A stretch of DNA of 64,000 nt from Comamonadaceae bacterium. Lineage in GTDB: Bacteria; Pseudomonadota; Gammaproteobacteria; Burkholderiales; Burkholderiaceae_C. Under the pieces are notes generated by a model, which was not told where the DNA came from, did not search any database, and worked only from the letters and a program-made list of their open reading frames with translations. The position numbers and the translations under genes are program-made. The stretch lies in the NCBI GenBank assembly GCA_027488115.1, contig JAIYCG010000044.1:240486-304485 (forward strand), in the 5' to 3' direction. This document shows, piece after piece, positions 43,202-51,089 of the stretch. How positions within the stretch are numbered: position 1 is the first letter of the stretch; the number at the start of each line of letters is the position of its first letter.

Positions 43202-44236
43202 TTACTTTTTAGGTTTTGGCAAGATGTCGAGTTCTTTGGCGCTTGGCAAGAATGAGCCATTCCAAATGTCATCGGCCTTCACACGGGTTTTGGTGTTGAA
43301 CGCATCAGACACTTGAGAAGCCATCAAGGACAAACGAGGACCTCTGATTTGACCAAAGCCTTCTTCTCGCGCAGAAGCGCTGTTGATGACGGTGTCGATG
43401 GCCAACTGCAAGCGGCGTGTTTCGAGTTCAACGTTGATGATGCCGTCGCGTGCTTTGACATCTGCAATGACCGCTGCAGGGTTGTTGATGACGTCCTTAG
43501 CACCTTTGGTGAAGGCGGCCAAGAAAGCTTTGACTGCAGCAGGATTTTCTTTGATGATTTTGGGTGACGCAATGATGGCGTTGCCATACAGTTTCACGCC
43601 AAAGTCGGGGTATTGCATGACCACCACATCGTCGGCTTTGACACCGCGGGCTTCGATGTTCAGCAGCGATGTGAATGTGAAGCCTGTGATGGCATCAACA
43701 TCGCCACGAACCAGCATGGTTTCACGCAGTGGGGGGTCCATGGCGGTCCAAGCCACATTGCCAATGTTGTTGGCTTTTTGGAAGATGGGGAAAGCGCGGC
43801 GGCCTGCGTCAAACACTGGAGCACCCAGTTTCTTGCCTGCCAAATCGGCGGGAGTTTTGATGCCTGATTTTTTGAGCGCCATGACCGAAGCGGGCGTGTT
43901 GTTGTAGACCATCATGATGGCCACAGGTTTGTTAGGAACTTCAGGGTTGTTGGCGTGGAATTCCATGAGGGCTGCCAAGTCGGCAAAACCAATGTCATAA
44001 CTGCCAGAAGCAACGCGTGTGACAGCGCCGCCAGAACCATTGCCAGCGTCAACCGTGACGTCTAACTTGGCATCTTTGAAATAGCCTTTGGCAACAGGGG
44101 TGAGAAAGAGAGCAGCAGGGCCTTCAAAGCGCCAGTCGAGTTGAAATTTAATGGGGGTATTTTGAGCTTGAGCCAAACCAAAAGCGCAAGTGGCCAACAG
44201 AGCAGCTGTGGTCTTCAGAAGGATACGTTTTTTCAT
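43202..44236 (-). CDS. NMT1/SsuA-type ABC substrate-binding protein
   Basis: The 344-residue product has a signal peptide ending at about residue 24 (FGLAQA) and a type II binding fold beginning IKFQLDWRFEGPAALFLTPVAKGYF split across 28-52. The LDWRFEG opening resembles NMT1/THI5-like receptors, but the pyrimidine precursor role is not implied. It has the conserved DIGFADLAALMEF and KSGIKTPADLAGKKLGAP. It starts the receptor-ATPase-permease operon. A sigma-54-type promoter and a GntR-type palindrome lie upstream. Confidence 0.88.
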   Translation of the reverse strand: MKKRILLKTTAALLATCAFGLAQAQNTPIKFQLDWRFEGPAALFLTPVAKGYFKDAKLDVTVDAGNGSGGAVTRVASGSYDIGFADLAALMEFHANNPEVPNKPVAIMMVYNNTPASVMALKKSGIKTPADLAGKKLGAPVFDAGRRAFPIFQKANNIGNVAWTAMDPPLRETMLVRGDVDAITGFTFTSLLNIEARGVKADDVVVMQYPDFGVKLYGNAIIASPKIIKENPAAVKAFLAAFTKGAKDVINNPAAVIADVKARDGIINVELETRRLQLAIDTVINSASAREEGFGQIRGPRLSLMASQVSDAFNTKTRVKADDIWNGSFLPSAKELDILPKPKK

Positions 44237-44280
44237 AGAGGCTCCGAATAAAAAATGAGATTGATTTATGAATTGAGCTA

Positions 44281-44296
44281 AGCAATTACGATGCCA
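44281..44296 (-). promoter_or_regulatory. Sigma-54-type promoter of ABC importer
   Basis: The minus strand reads TGGCATCGTAATTGCT, with GG and GC 10 bases apart as in -24/-12 promoters and only T for C at the sixth base. It lies 45 bases before the receptor ATG, which has a GGAG ribosome site. It would tie the importer to nitrogen control. Confidence 0.6.
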
Positions 44297-44329
44297 TTAT
44301 GAAGTGTGTGAAAAGCCACTTTGTTTTAT

Positions 44330-44345
44330 AAAGTGTATACAATTT
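44330..44345 (-). promoter_or_regulatory. GntR-type operator, copy 1
   Basis: AAAGTGTATACAATTT on the plus strand is a near copy of the perfect palindrome at 49116-49131, with one mismatch. It lies about 34 bases upstream of the -24 element of the importer. Its position is compatible with control by the adjacent GntR/FCD regulator. Confidence 0.65.
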
Positions 44346-44397
44346 GAGCCAATTTGTGCCTCGTAAAAACCCTTGTTCGCCCCAAAATGGCCTGAAA

Positions 44398-45669
44398 TCA
44401 GTTCAGAAGATCCAAAAGGGTGCGTGAAATGACTTTGGTGGCTTTTCGCAAATCTTCTAAACGAAGTCGTTCATCAGCACGTTTGGCGTGAGACTCCAAA
44501 ACTGTGCGAGGGCCGGCGCCGTAAATCACCCCTGGAATACCTTTTTCTACGTACAAACGCACGTCTGTGTAAAGAGGGGTGCCCGTAGCGGGTATGGGTT
44601 CGCCAAAAATTTCGCTGCCGTGTTTCTGAATGGCGTGCACCAAGGGCGCATTGCCAGCCAGTGGTTTCATGGCATGCGCCATCAGGAGGCGTTTGATGTC
44701 AATGCTGACCAGCGCATCAGAAGACCGGCCTTGGTTAAAGTCGTTCACTGCATCAGCAATGACCTGCCGAATATGGGCTTCAACCTGATCGGGATTCTCT
44801 TCTGGAATCATGCGGCGATCTAGTTTGAAACTGACCGTGCCGGGCACCACATTGGTGTTGGTGCCGCCTTCAATGCGGCCCACATTCAAGTACGGATGAT
44901 TGATGCCTTCTACTTGGGAGCTGATTTGTTTGTAGAGTTTGTTTTGCGCATACAAGTTGTTCAAAATATGAACGGCGGCTTGAAGCGCATCCACCCCTGT
45001 ATCGGGAATCGCCGCATGCGCCATCTTGCCGTGCACAGTCACTTCCATTTGCAAGCAACCATTGTGAGCCGTGACAACTTGGTAGCTAAAGCCTGCTGCA
45101 ATCATCAAGTCGGGGCGTGTGTAGCCTTTGTCTAGTAACCAACCTGGGCCTTTTTCGCCGCCAAATTCTTCGTCGTAAGTGAAATGCAATTCAACAGTGC
45201 CTTTGAGTGGCAAATTGTTTTGGGTTTGCAAGGCCTCAACAGCACGAAGGGCAAAGGTGAAAGTCGAAAAATCACATTTGCTGACAGCTGTGGCGCGGCC
45301 ATACATCTGGCCATTGTCAATTTCAGCACCGTAAGGTGGATGGGTCCAGCCTTCGCCAGGTGGCACCACATCGCCATGGGCATTCAAAGCAATGGTTTTG
45401 CCGCCAGTCCCAAAAGGCCTGCGCACAATGAGGTTGGTGAGTGAAGTGAGGCCGTAGGCTTTCACTTCTGCTTCAGGCACAGGAAATTGTTCTGCCTTGT
45501 AGCCAAAGTGTTCCAACAGCTCAGTGGTTTTTTCAGCATGAGGTGCATTGTGACCAGGCGGCGTGTCGGTGGGCACTTGCACCAAAGCTTGAAGGAACTT
45601 CACTTGCTCATCAAAGTGGGCATCGATCCATTGGTCAAGTTGTTGGTAGTTGGAATGTGGCGTGGTCAT
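44398..45669 (-). CDS. M20-family amidohydrolase (ArgE/DapE-like)
   Basis: The 423-residue product is a two-domain zinc hydrolase. It shows ALNAHGDVVPPGEGWTHPPYG (metal ligand His and bridging Asp region), FTYDEEFGGEKGPGWLL (catalytic Glu pair) and the dimerisation-domain HGKMAHAAIPDTGVDAL. The final metal region GPRTVLESHAKRADERL is present. Substrate is unknown; family members cleave N-acyl or carbamoyl amide bonds. It follows the fused uraD-allC gene by 40 bases in the allantoin operon, and so may act on ureidoglycolate or an N-carbamoyl compound. No allA-like gene is visible, so it is a candidate for a missing step. Confidence 0.75.
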   Translation of the reverse strand: MTTPHSNYQQLDQWIDAHFDEQVKFLQALVQVPTDTPPGHNAPHAEKTTELLEHFGYKAEQFPVPEAEVKAYGLTSLTNLIVRRPFGTGGKTIALNAHGDVVPPGEGWTHPPYGAEIDNGQMYGRATAVSKCDFSTFTFALRAVEALQTQNNLPLKGTVELHFTYDEEFGGEKGPGWLLDKGYTRPDLMIAAGFSYQVVTAHNGCLQMEVTVHGKMAHAAIPDTGVDALQAAVHILNNLYAQNKLYKQISSQVEGINHPYLNVGRIEGGTNTNVVPGTVSFKLDRRMIPEENPDQVEAHIRQVIADAVNDFNQGRSSDALVSIDIKRLLMAHAMKPLAGNAPLVHAIQKHGSEIFGEPIPATGTPLYTDVRLYVEKGIPGVIYGAGPRTVLESHAKRADERLRLEDLRKATKVISRTLLDLLN

Positions 45670-45709
45670 TGTTTTCAGAGTTCAAGCGTGAAGATAGAAG
45701 GGCTTGGAT

Positions 45710-47473
45710 TTAAGCGAGTTGATGCAAGACATGTGCAAAGGCATCGATGCAAAGTTGCATGTCATCAGCGGTTGTAGATTCAAGGGGGTTGTGGCTGATG
45801 CCACTGTTTTCTCCTCGCACAAAGAGCATGGCCTGAGGCATCACCTCGTGCAATTTCATGGCGTCGTGGCCTGCGCCGCTTGGCATGACAAAGCGGGGCA
45901 CGCCCATGTCTTTCAAGGCATTTTCCCAGCGCTGTTGCCACTCAGGCGCACTCGGGGCCGCAGGGGCGCGCAGCGTTGCTTCGCGATGACAAACAAGACC
46001 GCGTCGGCTGCAAATTTCATCAAGCGCATTCAACACGTCTTTTTCTAAAGCATCGCGCTGAGGATCTAGGGGCGCGCGCATGTCCATGGAAAAAGTACAT
46101 TTGCCGGGCACCACATTGATGGAGCCATTAGGCACTTGCAATTGGCCAATGGTGGCCACGGAATCGCCATCTGCAGCGGCCCGTTTTTCCATGTAAAGCG
46201 CAAGTTCTGCCACTGCACAAGCTGCATCGCGCCTGCGGTCCATGGGGGTGGTGCCTGCATGACTGGCCATGCCCACCATGTCGCACACATAACGCACGCT
46301 GCCATTGATGGAGCTCACAATGCCCAAAGGCAAGTTCAGTTCGTTGAGCACGGGGCCTTGTTCAATGTGCACTTCAATGAAGCCCACATAGTCGCCAGGC
46401 TTGCGCTGGATATTGGGAATTTCGTGTTCATTCAAGCCTGCATTTTTCATGGCATCGCGCATGGAGATGCCATTGGCATCCGTCTGCGAAAGCCAATCTG
46501 AATTGAACTGCCCAACCAAGGCGCCAGAGCCTAGAAAGGTGGCTTTGTAGCGCTGACCTTCCTCTTCTGCAAACGCCACCACTTCAAGGCCGATGGGCAG
46601 ACGTTGCTGCGCTTGCGACAATTTTTGAACACAGGCGATTGGCACATAAATACCCAATCGGCCATCGTATTTACCGCCATTGCGAACCGTGTCGAAATGG
46701 CTGCCGGTCATGAGGTATTTGGCGCCAGACACAGCGGGGTGGTAACGCCCCACCACGTTGCCCACTGCATCCACCAAGACTTCGTCAAATCCCGCCAATT
46801 TCATGGTGCTTTGGATGCTTTTTGAGCAAGCCAAATGAGCCTCTGTGAGGTAAGTCACTGTCAGTTGTCCTGCTTCTTTGAAACCAGGGTCGCTGTATTG
46901 CGCCAAGTCTTCTTGCCAGTCCCACACTTGCTGGCCTTGAAGGGGATGGCAATTGGTTTTGTCATTCAAGCGAATCTCAACAATGCGGTGAATGTTGCGC
47001 AGACACTCTTGCAGTTCAAATTCGGGGTGGCCGTTCAGGCGTCTTTCAAACGTGGCAATGATTTGATGCTTGTTCAGACCCTGTCCACGCGGTCCTCTGA
47101 CGGCCAAAATAAAAGGCCACCCAAATTTTTGCTTGTAAGCGGCGTTCAGACTTTGAATTTTTTCAAATTCAGCCGGGGTGCAATCTGTGAGGCCTGCTTT
47201 GCTTTGCTCATGGGTCGATTCTGCCGTCAATTCTTTGCGCACCATGGCCTTGCCTGCCAGTTCGGGATGGGCGCGAATCAGGCCCAGCTGAGCCTCTCTG
47301 CCTGCATCTTGAAGCACCTGGGCCATGCAGTGTTTCAAGTGCGCCCAAGATACAAACGGCCGGTGCTTGAGTGCGCCTTCGGCAATCCATGGCGAGTGTT
47401 CATACAAACCGTCAAGCAGTTGCAGGGCTTCTTGAGCAGAAGCTGTGTTGAGTTGTTTGAGGCTGAGGGTCAT
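45710..47473 (-). CDS. Fused OHCU decarboxylase / allantoate amidohydrolase
   Basis: From ATG at 47473, overlapping the puuE stop (ATGA), the product has 587 residues. Residues 1-165 are an OHCU decarboxylase domain with YEHSPWIAE, HPELAG (catalytic His69) and KFGWPFILAVRG; it turns OHCU into (S)-allantoin. After a short linker, residues 185-587 form an M20 allantoate amidohydrolase with GSHFDTVRNGGKYDGRLG, AEEEGQRY (catalytic Glu), VHIEQGPVLN, GMASHAGTTPMDRRRDA and MPSGAGHDAMKL. It acts on the product of PuuE. The two activities flank the allantoinase step, so the fusion skips one reaction. A longer start at 47500 has no family match. Confidence 0.9.
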   Translation of the reverse strand: MTLSLKQLNTASAQEALQLLDGLYEHSPWIAEGALKHRPFVSWAHLKHCMAQVLQDAGREAQLGLIRAHPELAGKAMVRKELTAESTHEQSKAGLTDCTPAEFEKIQSLNAAYKQKFGWPFILAVRGPRGQGLNKHQIIATFERRLNGHPEFELQECLRNIHRIVEIRLNDKTNCHPLQGQQVWDWQEDLAQYSDPGFKEAGQLTVTYLTEAHLACSKSIQSTMKLAGFDEVLVDAVGNVVGRYHPAVSGAKYLMTGSHFDTVRNGGKYDGRLGIYVPIACVQKLSQAQQRLPIGLEVVAFAEEEGQRYKATFLGSGALVGQFNSDWLSQTDANGISMRDAMKNAGLNEHEIPNIQRKPGDYVGFIEVHIEQGPVLNELNLPLGIVSSINGSVRYVCDMVGMASHAGTTPMDRRRDAACAVAELALYMEKRAAADGDSVATIGQLQVPNGSINVVPGKCTFSMDMRAPLDPQRDALEKDVLNALDEICSRRGLVCHREATLRAPAAPSAPEWQQRWENALKDMGVPRFVMPSGAGHDAMKLHEVMPQAMLFVRGENSGISHNPLESTTADDMQLCIDAFAHVLHQLA

Positions 47474-48426
47474 GGTGTGTAAGGGTGGGTGGTTTTCCAA
47501 TGGCGCGCAATGTCAAGGCGACGGCAGACCCAGACATGGTCATGAGCTTGGAGGTGGTCTAAAAATCGCTGAAGGGCAGTGATCCGCCCAGGCCTTCCCA
47601 GCAGCCTGCAATGCATGCCAATGCTCATCATTTTGGGTCGGTTCAGTCCTTGCGGATCGCCTTCTTTGTAGAGGGCGTCAAAGCTGTCTTTCATGTATTG
47701 AAAGAATGGATCGGCATGCGAATAGCCTTGAGGTAAGGCAAATCGCATGTCGTTGCAATCTAGGGTGTAAGGCACGATAAGTTGAGGCACCACCTGACCA
47801 TCACTTTTTTCAACCTTCATCCAAAACGGCAGGTCGTCACCGTAATAGTCGCTGTCATATTCGAAGCCGCCAAAGTCCGCAACCAAGCGACGCGTGCGAG
47901 GGCTGTCGCGGCCGGTGTACCAACCCAAGGGTCTTTCGCCACTGAGTTTTTGCAGGATGTCCATGGCCTCGGCCATGTGGGCGCGTTCGGTTGCTTCATC
48001 GATATTTTGATAGTGAATCCATTTCAAGCCATGGCAGGCAATGTCATAACCCAATTCTTGAAAGGCAGCCAACACATCGGGGTGCTTTTGAAGCGCAGTG
48101 GCCACACCAAACACAGTCAGAGGCAGTTGGCGTTGTTCAAATTCGCGCAACAAGCGCCACACGCCTGCACGCGAGCCATATTCATAGATTCCCTCCATGC
48201 TGATGTGCCGATCTGGGTAGGCTGCTGGATTGAACATTTCTGACAAAAATTGCTCGGAGCCTGCGTCGCCATGCAAGACAGAATTCTCGCCACCTTCTTC
48301 GTAGTTCAAAACAAACTGCACCGCCACTCGAGCTTGGCCGGGCCATTGAGCGTGAGGTGGATTTCGGCCATAGCCTTTTAAGTCGCGTGGATAGGCGGCA
48401 GTGGCGTCGTAGGCAGGGTTCGTCAT
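47470..48426 (-). CDS. puuE: Allantoinase PuuE
   Basis: PuuE is a polysaccharide-deacetylase-like allantoinase that hydrolyses (S)-allantoin to allantoate without the metal centre of AllB. The 318-residue product has RDLKGYGRNPPHAQWPG at the start, FVLNYEEGGENSVLHGD, GVWRLLREFEQRQLPLTVFGV and DIACHGLKWIHY, all typical. The start overlaps the gntR stop and the stop overlaps the uraD-allC start, so it is coupled to both. Confidence 0.93.
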   Translation of the reverse strand: MTNPAYDATAAYPRDLKGYGRNPPHAQWPGQARVAVQFVLNYEEGGENSVLHGDAGSEQFLSEMFNPAAYPDRHISMEGIYEYGSRAGVWRLLREFEQRQLPLTVFGVATALQKHPDVLAAFQELGYDIACHGLKWIHYQNIDEATERAHMAEAMDILQKLSGERPLGWYTGRDSPRTRRLVADFGGFEYDSDYYGDDLPFWMKVEKSDGQVVPQLIVPYTLDCNDMRFALPQGYSHADPFFQYMKDSFDALYKEGDPQGLNRPKMMSIGMHCRLLGRPGRITALQRFLDHLQAHDHVWVCRRLDIARHWKTTHPYTP

Positions 48427-49088
48427 GAAAGGGCCATTGAAATGTCGTGAGTGGGTACTTTTTTGTCGAAGCTCAAACTGCTTTCTACAAAAATGAGGTG
48501 TTCTTCCATGAGGCGCGCGGCCAAGTTTTCGTCTTTTTTGGCCATGGCATCCACAATGGCTTCATGTTCATCGGCAGAGTGTTGCGCTGCGTTTTGCGAC
48601 TGGTACATGAGGGTAATCAGAGCACAGCGAGAAATGAGCTCGCCTAGGCTTTGAGCCAACACATGGTTGCCCATGAGCTCGGCGATGCGCACATGAAAAT
48701 CACCCAACAATTCTGTTCGGCCATGGACGTCTTCTTGTGTAACCGCTTCTTTCTCTTGTTTGATATGCGCCTTCAGGGCACGAATTTTGGCCGAAGTGAT
48801 GTCGCGCACAAATTCACGTGTCATTTGAACTTCGAGCATGCGACGAACGGCAAAAACCTGTTTGGCTTCATCGGCAGAGGGTGCCGCCACGAAGGCGCCT
48901 CTGGCGGGCTCCATGCGAATCAGCCGGTTTTGAGACAGCTGAAACAGAGCTTGCCTGACCAGCGTTCTAGACACGCCAAAGTGGGTGGCCAATTTTTGCT
49001 CAGCCAACTTGGAGCCAGGCAACAACCGGTGTTCCACAATGGCTTTGGTCAAGGCGCTGACGATGGCGTGCGTTGAAGAGGTTTCCAT
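48423..49088 (-). CDS. GntR/FCD regulator of purine catabolism
   Basis: The 221-residue product has an N-terminal winged helix (about 10-75; ALTKAIVEHRLLPGSKLAEQ, HFGVSRTLVRQALFQLSQNRL and RGAFVAAPS) and a C-terminal all-helical FCD ligand-binding domain (about 85-210). Metal-ligand-type residues in FHVRIAEL and the DEHEAIVDAM helix are in place. It is first in the operon with puuE and the fused uraD-allC, and divergent from uraH. A perfect 16-bp palindrome lies in the shared region. It probably responds to a purine breakdown product such as allantoin or urate; this is inference. Confidence 0.85.
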   Translation of the reverse strand: METSSTHAIVSALTKAIVEHRLLPGSKLAEQKLATHFGVSRTLVRQALFQLSQNRLIRMEPARGAFVAAPSADEAKQVFAVRRMLEVQMTREFVRDITSAKIRALKAHIKQEKEAVTQEDVHGRTELLGDFHVRIAELMGNHVLAQSLGELISRCALITLMYQSQNAAQHSADEHEAIVDAMAKKDENLAARLMEEHLIFVESSLSFDKKVPTHDISMALS

Positions 49089-49115
49089 GTTGAAGGATGA
49101 TAGCTTTAAAAGCCA

Positions 49116-49131
49116 AAAGTGTATACACTTT
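49116..49131. promoter_or_regulatory. GntR-type operator, perfect palindrome (copy 2)
   Basis: AAAGTGTATACACTTT is a perfect 16-bp palindrome 27 bases from gntR and 30 bases from uraH. The TGTATACA core fits sites bound by FCD-type GntR proteins. It can serve both divergent promoters. Confidence 0.75.
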
Positions 49132-49160
49132 CAGTCGACCAATTGAAGGAAAGATGGATC

Positions 49161-49514
49161 ATGGGTTTAAGCACACACGTTTTGGACACCATGCACGGTT
49201 GTCCCGCAGCCGGCATGCAGGTGAGTCTTTACACCACCGAGGGGCAATTTGCCACCTTGGTGAAAAGCTTTAAATTGAACGCAGACGGGCGCAACCCAGA
49301 TGGCCCTTTGTATGACAATGCAAGTTTGCAAACAGGCACTTATCGCTTGGTGTTTGATGTGGCAGCTTATTTCAAAGACAAAGGTGTGAAGCTGCCAGAA
49401 CCCTCTTTTCTCAATTTAGTGAGCTTAGATTTTGGAGTGGCCGATGTCACGCAGCACTACCATGTGCCGCTCTTGGCCAGTCCATGGAGCTACGCCACCT
49501 ACCGTGGCTCTTGA
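49161..49514 (+). CDS. uraH: 5-hydroxyisourate hydrolase (transthyretin-like)
   Basis: This enzyme hydrolyses 5-hydroxyisourate, the urate oxidation product, to OHCU. From ATG at 49161 (MGLSTHVLDTMHG) the product has 117 residues. It shows the signature LSTHVLDTMHGCPA, the GRNPDGPLYD segment and the C-terminal YRGS. A GAAGGAAAG ribosome site lies upstream. It follows the divergent palindromic operator and precedes xdhA by 90 bases. Confidence 0.94.
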   Translation: MGLSTHVLDTMHGCPAAGMQVSLYTTEGQFATLVKSFKLNADGRNPDGPLYDNASLQTGTYRLVFDVAAYFKDKGVKLPEPSFLNLVSLDFGVADVTQHYHVPLLASPWSYATYRGS

Positions 49515-49524
49515 TTTCACATTT

Positions 49525-49539
49525 ATTTCTAGTAGAAAT
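49525..49539. promoter_or_regulatory. Inverted repeat upstream of xdhA
   Basis: ATTTCTAGTAGAAAT is a perfect 7-bp inverted repeat around one base, followed at once by a CCCC-TTGA-GGGG hairpin. It lies 66 bases before the xdhA ATG and overlaps a weak promoter-like TTGATT/TAGAAA pair. It may be an operator, different in sequence from the GntR palindrome. Confidence 0.35.
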
Positions 49540-49604
49540 TCCCCTTGAGGGGTGGTAAATCAATAAAATCAACTTTTGTTTAGAACCTAACCCAACCCCT
49601 CCTC

Positions 49605-51089
49605 ATGAGCCAAGTGACCAATACAGTTCGTTTTGTGCTTGACGGCAAAGTCGTTGAAGCCCAAGGCGAACGCCGCACCACCACCGTTTTAGATTACTTG
49701 CGCGAACAATTGCATCGCACAGGCACCAAGGAGGGTTGTGCTGAAGGCGATTGCGGAGCTTGTGTCGTCATGGTGGGCTCTTTGAATGCGGCAGGCCAAG
49801 GTGTCGAATACGTGCCCGTGAACAGTTGCATTCAATTGTTGCCAACGCTCGACGGCAAGTCGGTCAAAACCGTTGAGAGTTTGAAAAAACCAGATGGCTC
49901 TTTGCATCCTGTGCAGCAAGCCATGGTCAATTGCCACGGTTCTCAGTGCGGCTTCTGCACACCTGGCATTGTGATGAGCTTGGTCAATTTGGTGCAGCTC
50001 AATCCATCGCCCAAACGCCAAGAGGTGAGTGACGCTCTCAGCGGCAACCTCTGCCGTTGCACGGGTTATGCCCCCATTTTGGATGCGGCTGCCAAAGCTT
50101 GCAGCAACAAGTCAGCTTTGAAGCTTGACGATGCGGCCGATGTGCCTTTGCTCAAGGAAATTCAACGTGCGTCTACACCCACACTCAGTTTAGAAGGCGA
50201 CATCATTGTTCAGCCCGTGGTTCGCACCCGCAAAGGCAATGAGTTTGTATCGCCCGCCACCATTGCCGAAGTGGCCGACTACTTGGTTAAGCACCCCACC
50301 TCGACATTGCTCGCAGGCAGCACCGAAGTGGGCTTGCAGGTGAACAAGCAATACTCACGGCCTGATCACATTGTGTATTTGGGCAATGTGACTGAACTCA
50401 AGCAAGTGAAAGACACGAACCAAGCGTGGCACATTGGTGCGGTGGTCTCGCTCACTGAAGTCGAGACATTGGTGTCCAAGGTGTACCCTGATTTTGCGGA
50501 GGTGCTGCGCCGTTTTGGCTCGCCCCCCATTCGTTCAACGGCTACGCTGGCAGGCAACATTGCCAACGGTTCTCCCATTGGTGACACCATGCCTTGCCTC
50601 ATGGCCTTGGGCGCCACACTCACCCTGCGCCGCGGCGACAAAACACGCACAGTTTCTTTGGACAATTTTTACACAGGCCAAAAACAAACTGTGCTGCAAG
50701 CGGGTGAGTTCATTGAGTTTGTGGTGTTGCCCAAGCCACAAGCGGGCCAAGTATTTCGTGCCCACAAAGTGAGCAAGCGTTTTGAACAAGACATTTCTGC
50801 CACCTGCGCCGCCATCACTTACACCTTGAAGGCTGGCAAGCTAAGCGGCGTGAAGCTGGCTTACAACGGCTTGGCCCCATCGCCTTGCAGAGCCCCCAAA
50901 ATTGAAGCCGTGTTGGAAGGCAAAGCCCCTGCCGATGTGAAGGAATCCGATTTGGATGTCGCCATTGCCGCCAGTTTTGTGGCGCGAGACGGCTTGCGCG
51001 CCACATGGGCCTACCGTTCCTTGGTAGCGCGAAACTTGGTGATCGATTTCATTGAAGAACAAACTCAAACAACCACGGAGGTGGCTTAA
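49605..51089 (+). CDS. xdhA: Xanthine dehydrogenase small subunit XdhA (2Fe-2S, FAD)
   Basis: XdhA carries the two iron-sulfur clusters and the FAD of xanthine dehydrogenase. The 494-residue product has the ferredoxin-type cluster CAEGDCGACVV (Cys45, Cys50, Cys53) with Cys75, and the second cluster HGSQCGFCTPG (Cys115, Cys118) with GNLCRCTGYAP (Cys150, Cys152). The FAD domain (from about 200) has AGSTEVGLQVNKQ and the GGSIA-like segment NIANGSPIGDTMP. xdhB follows directly at the stop. Confidence 0.95.
   Translation: MSQVTNTVRFVLDGKVVEAQGERRTTTVLDYLREQLHRTGTKEGCAEGDCGACVVMVGSLNAAGQGVEYVPVNSCIQLLPTLDGKSVKTVESLKKPDGSLHPVQQAMVNCHGSQCGFCTPGIVMSLVNLVQLNPSPKRQEVSDALSGNLCRCTGYAPILDAAAKACSNKSALKLDDAADVPLLKEIQRASTPTLSLEGDIIVQPVVRTRKGNEFVSPATIAEVADYLVKHPTSTLLAGSTEVGLQVNKQYSRPDHIVYLGNVTELKQVKDTNQAWHIGAVVSLTEVETLVSKVYPDFAEVLRRFGSPPIRSTATLAGNIANGSPIGDTMPCLMALGATLTLRRGDKTRTVSLDNFYTGQKQTVLQAGEFIEFVVLPKPQAGQVFRAHKVSKRFEQDISATCAAITYTLKAGKLSGVKLAYNGLAPSPCRAPKIEAVLEGKAPADVKESDLDVAIAASFVARDGLRATWAYRSLVARNLVIDFIEEQTQTTTEVA

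Noticed and set aside
43202..44236. Thiamine-precursor (THI5/NMT1) importer
   Set aside because: The receptor fold is shared with many ligands. No thiamine gene or TPP riboswitch is nearby, and the promoter signals point to nitrogen and purine control.
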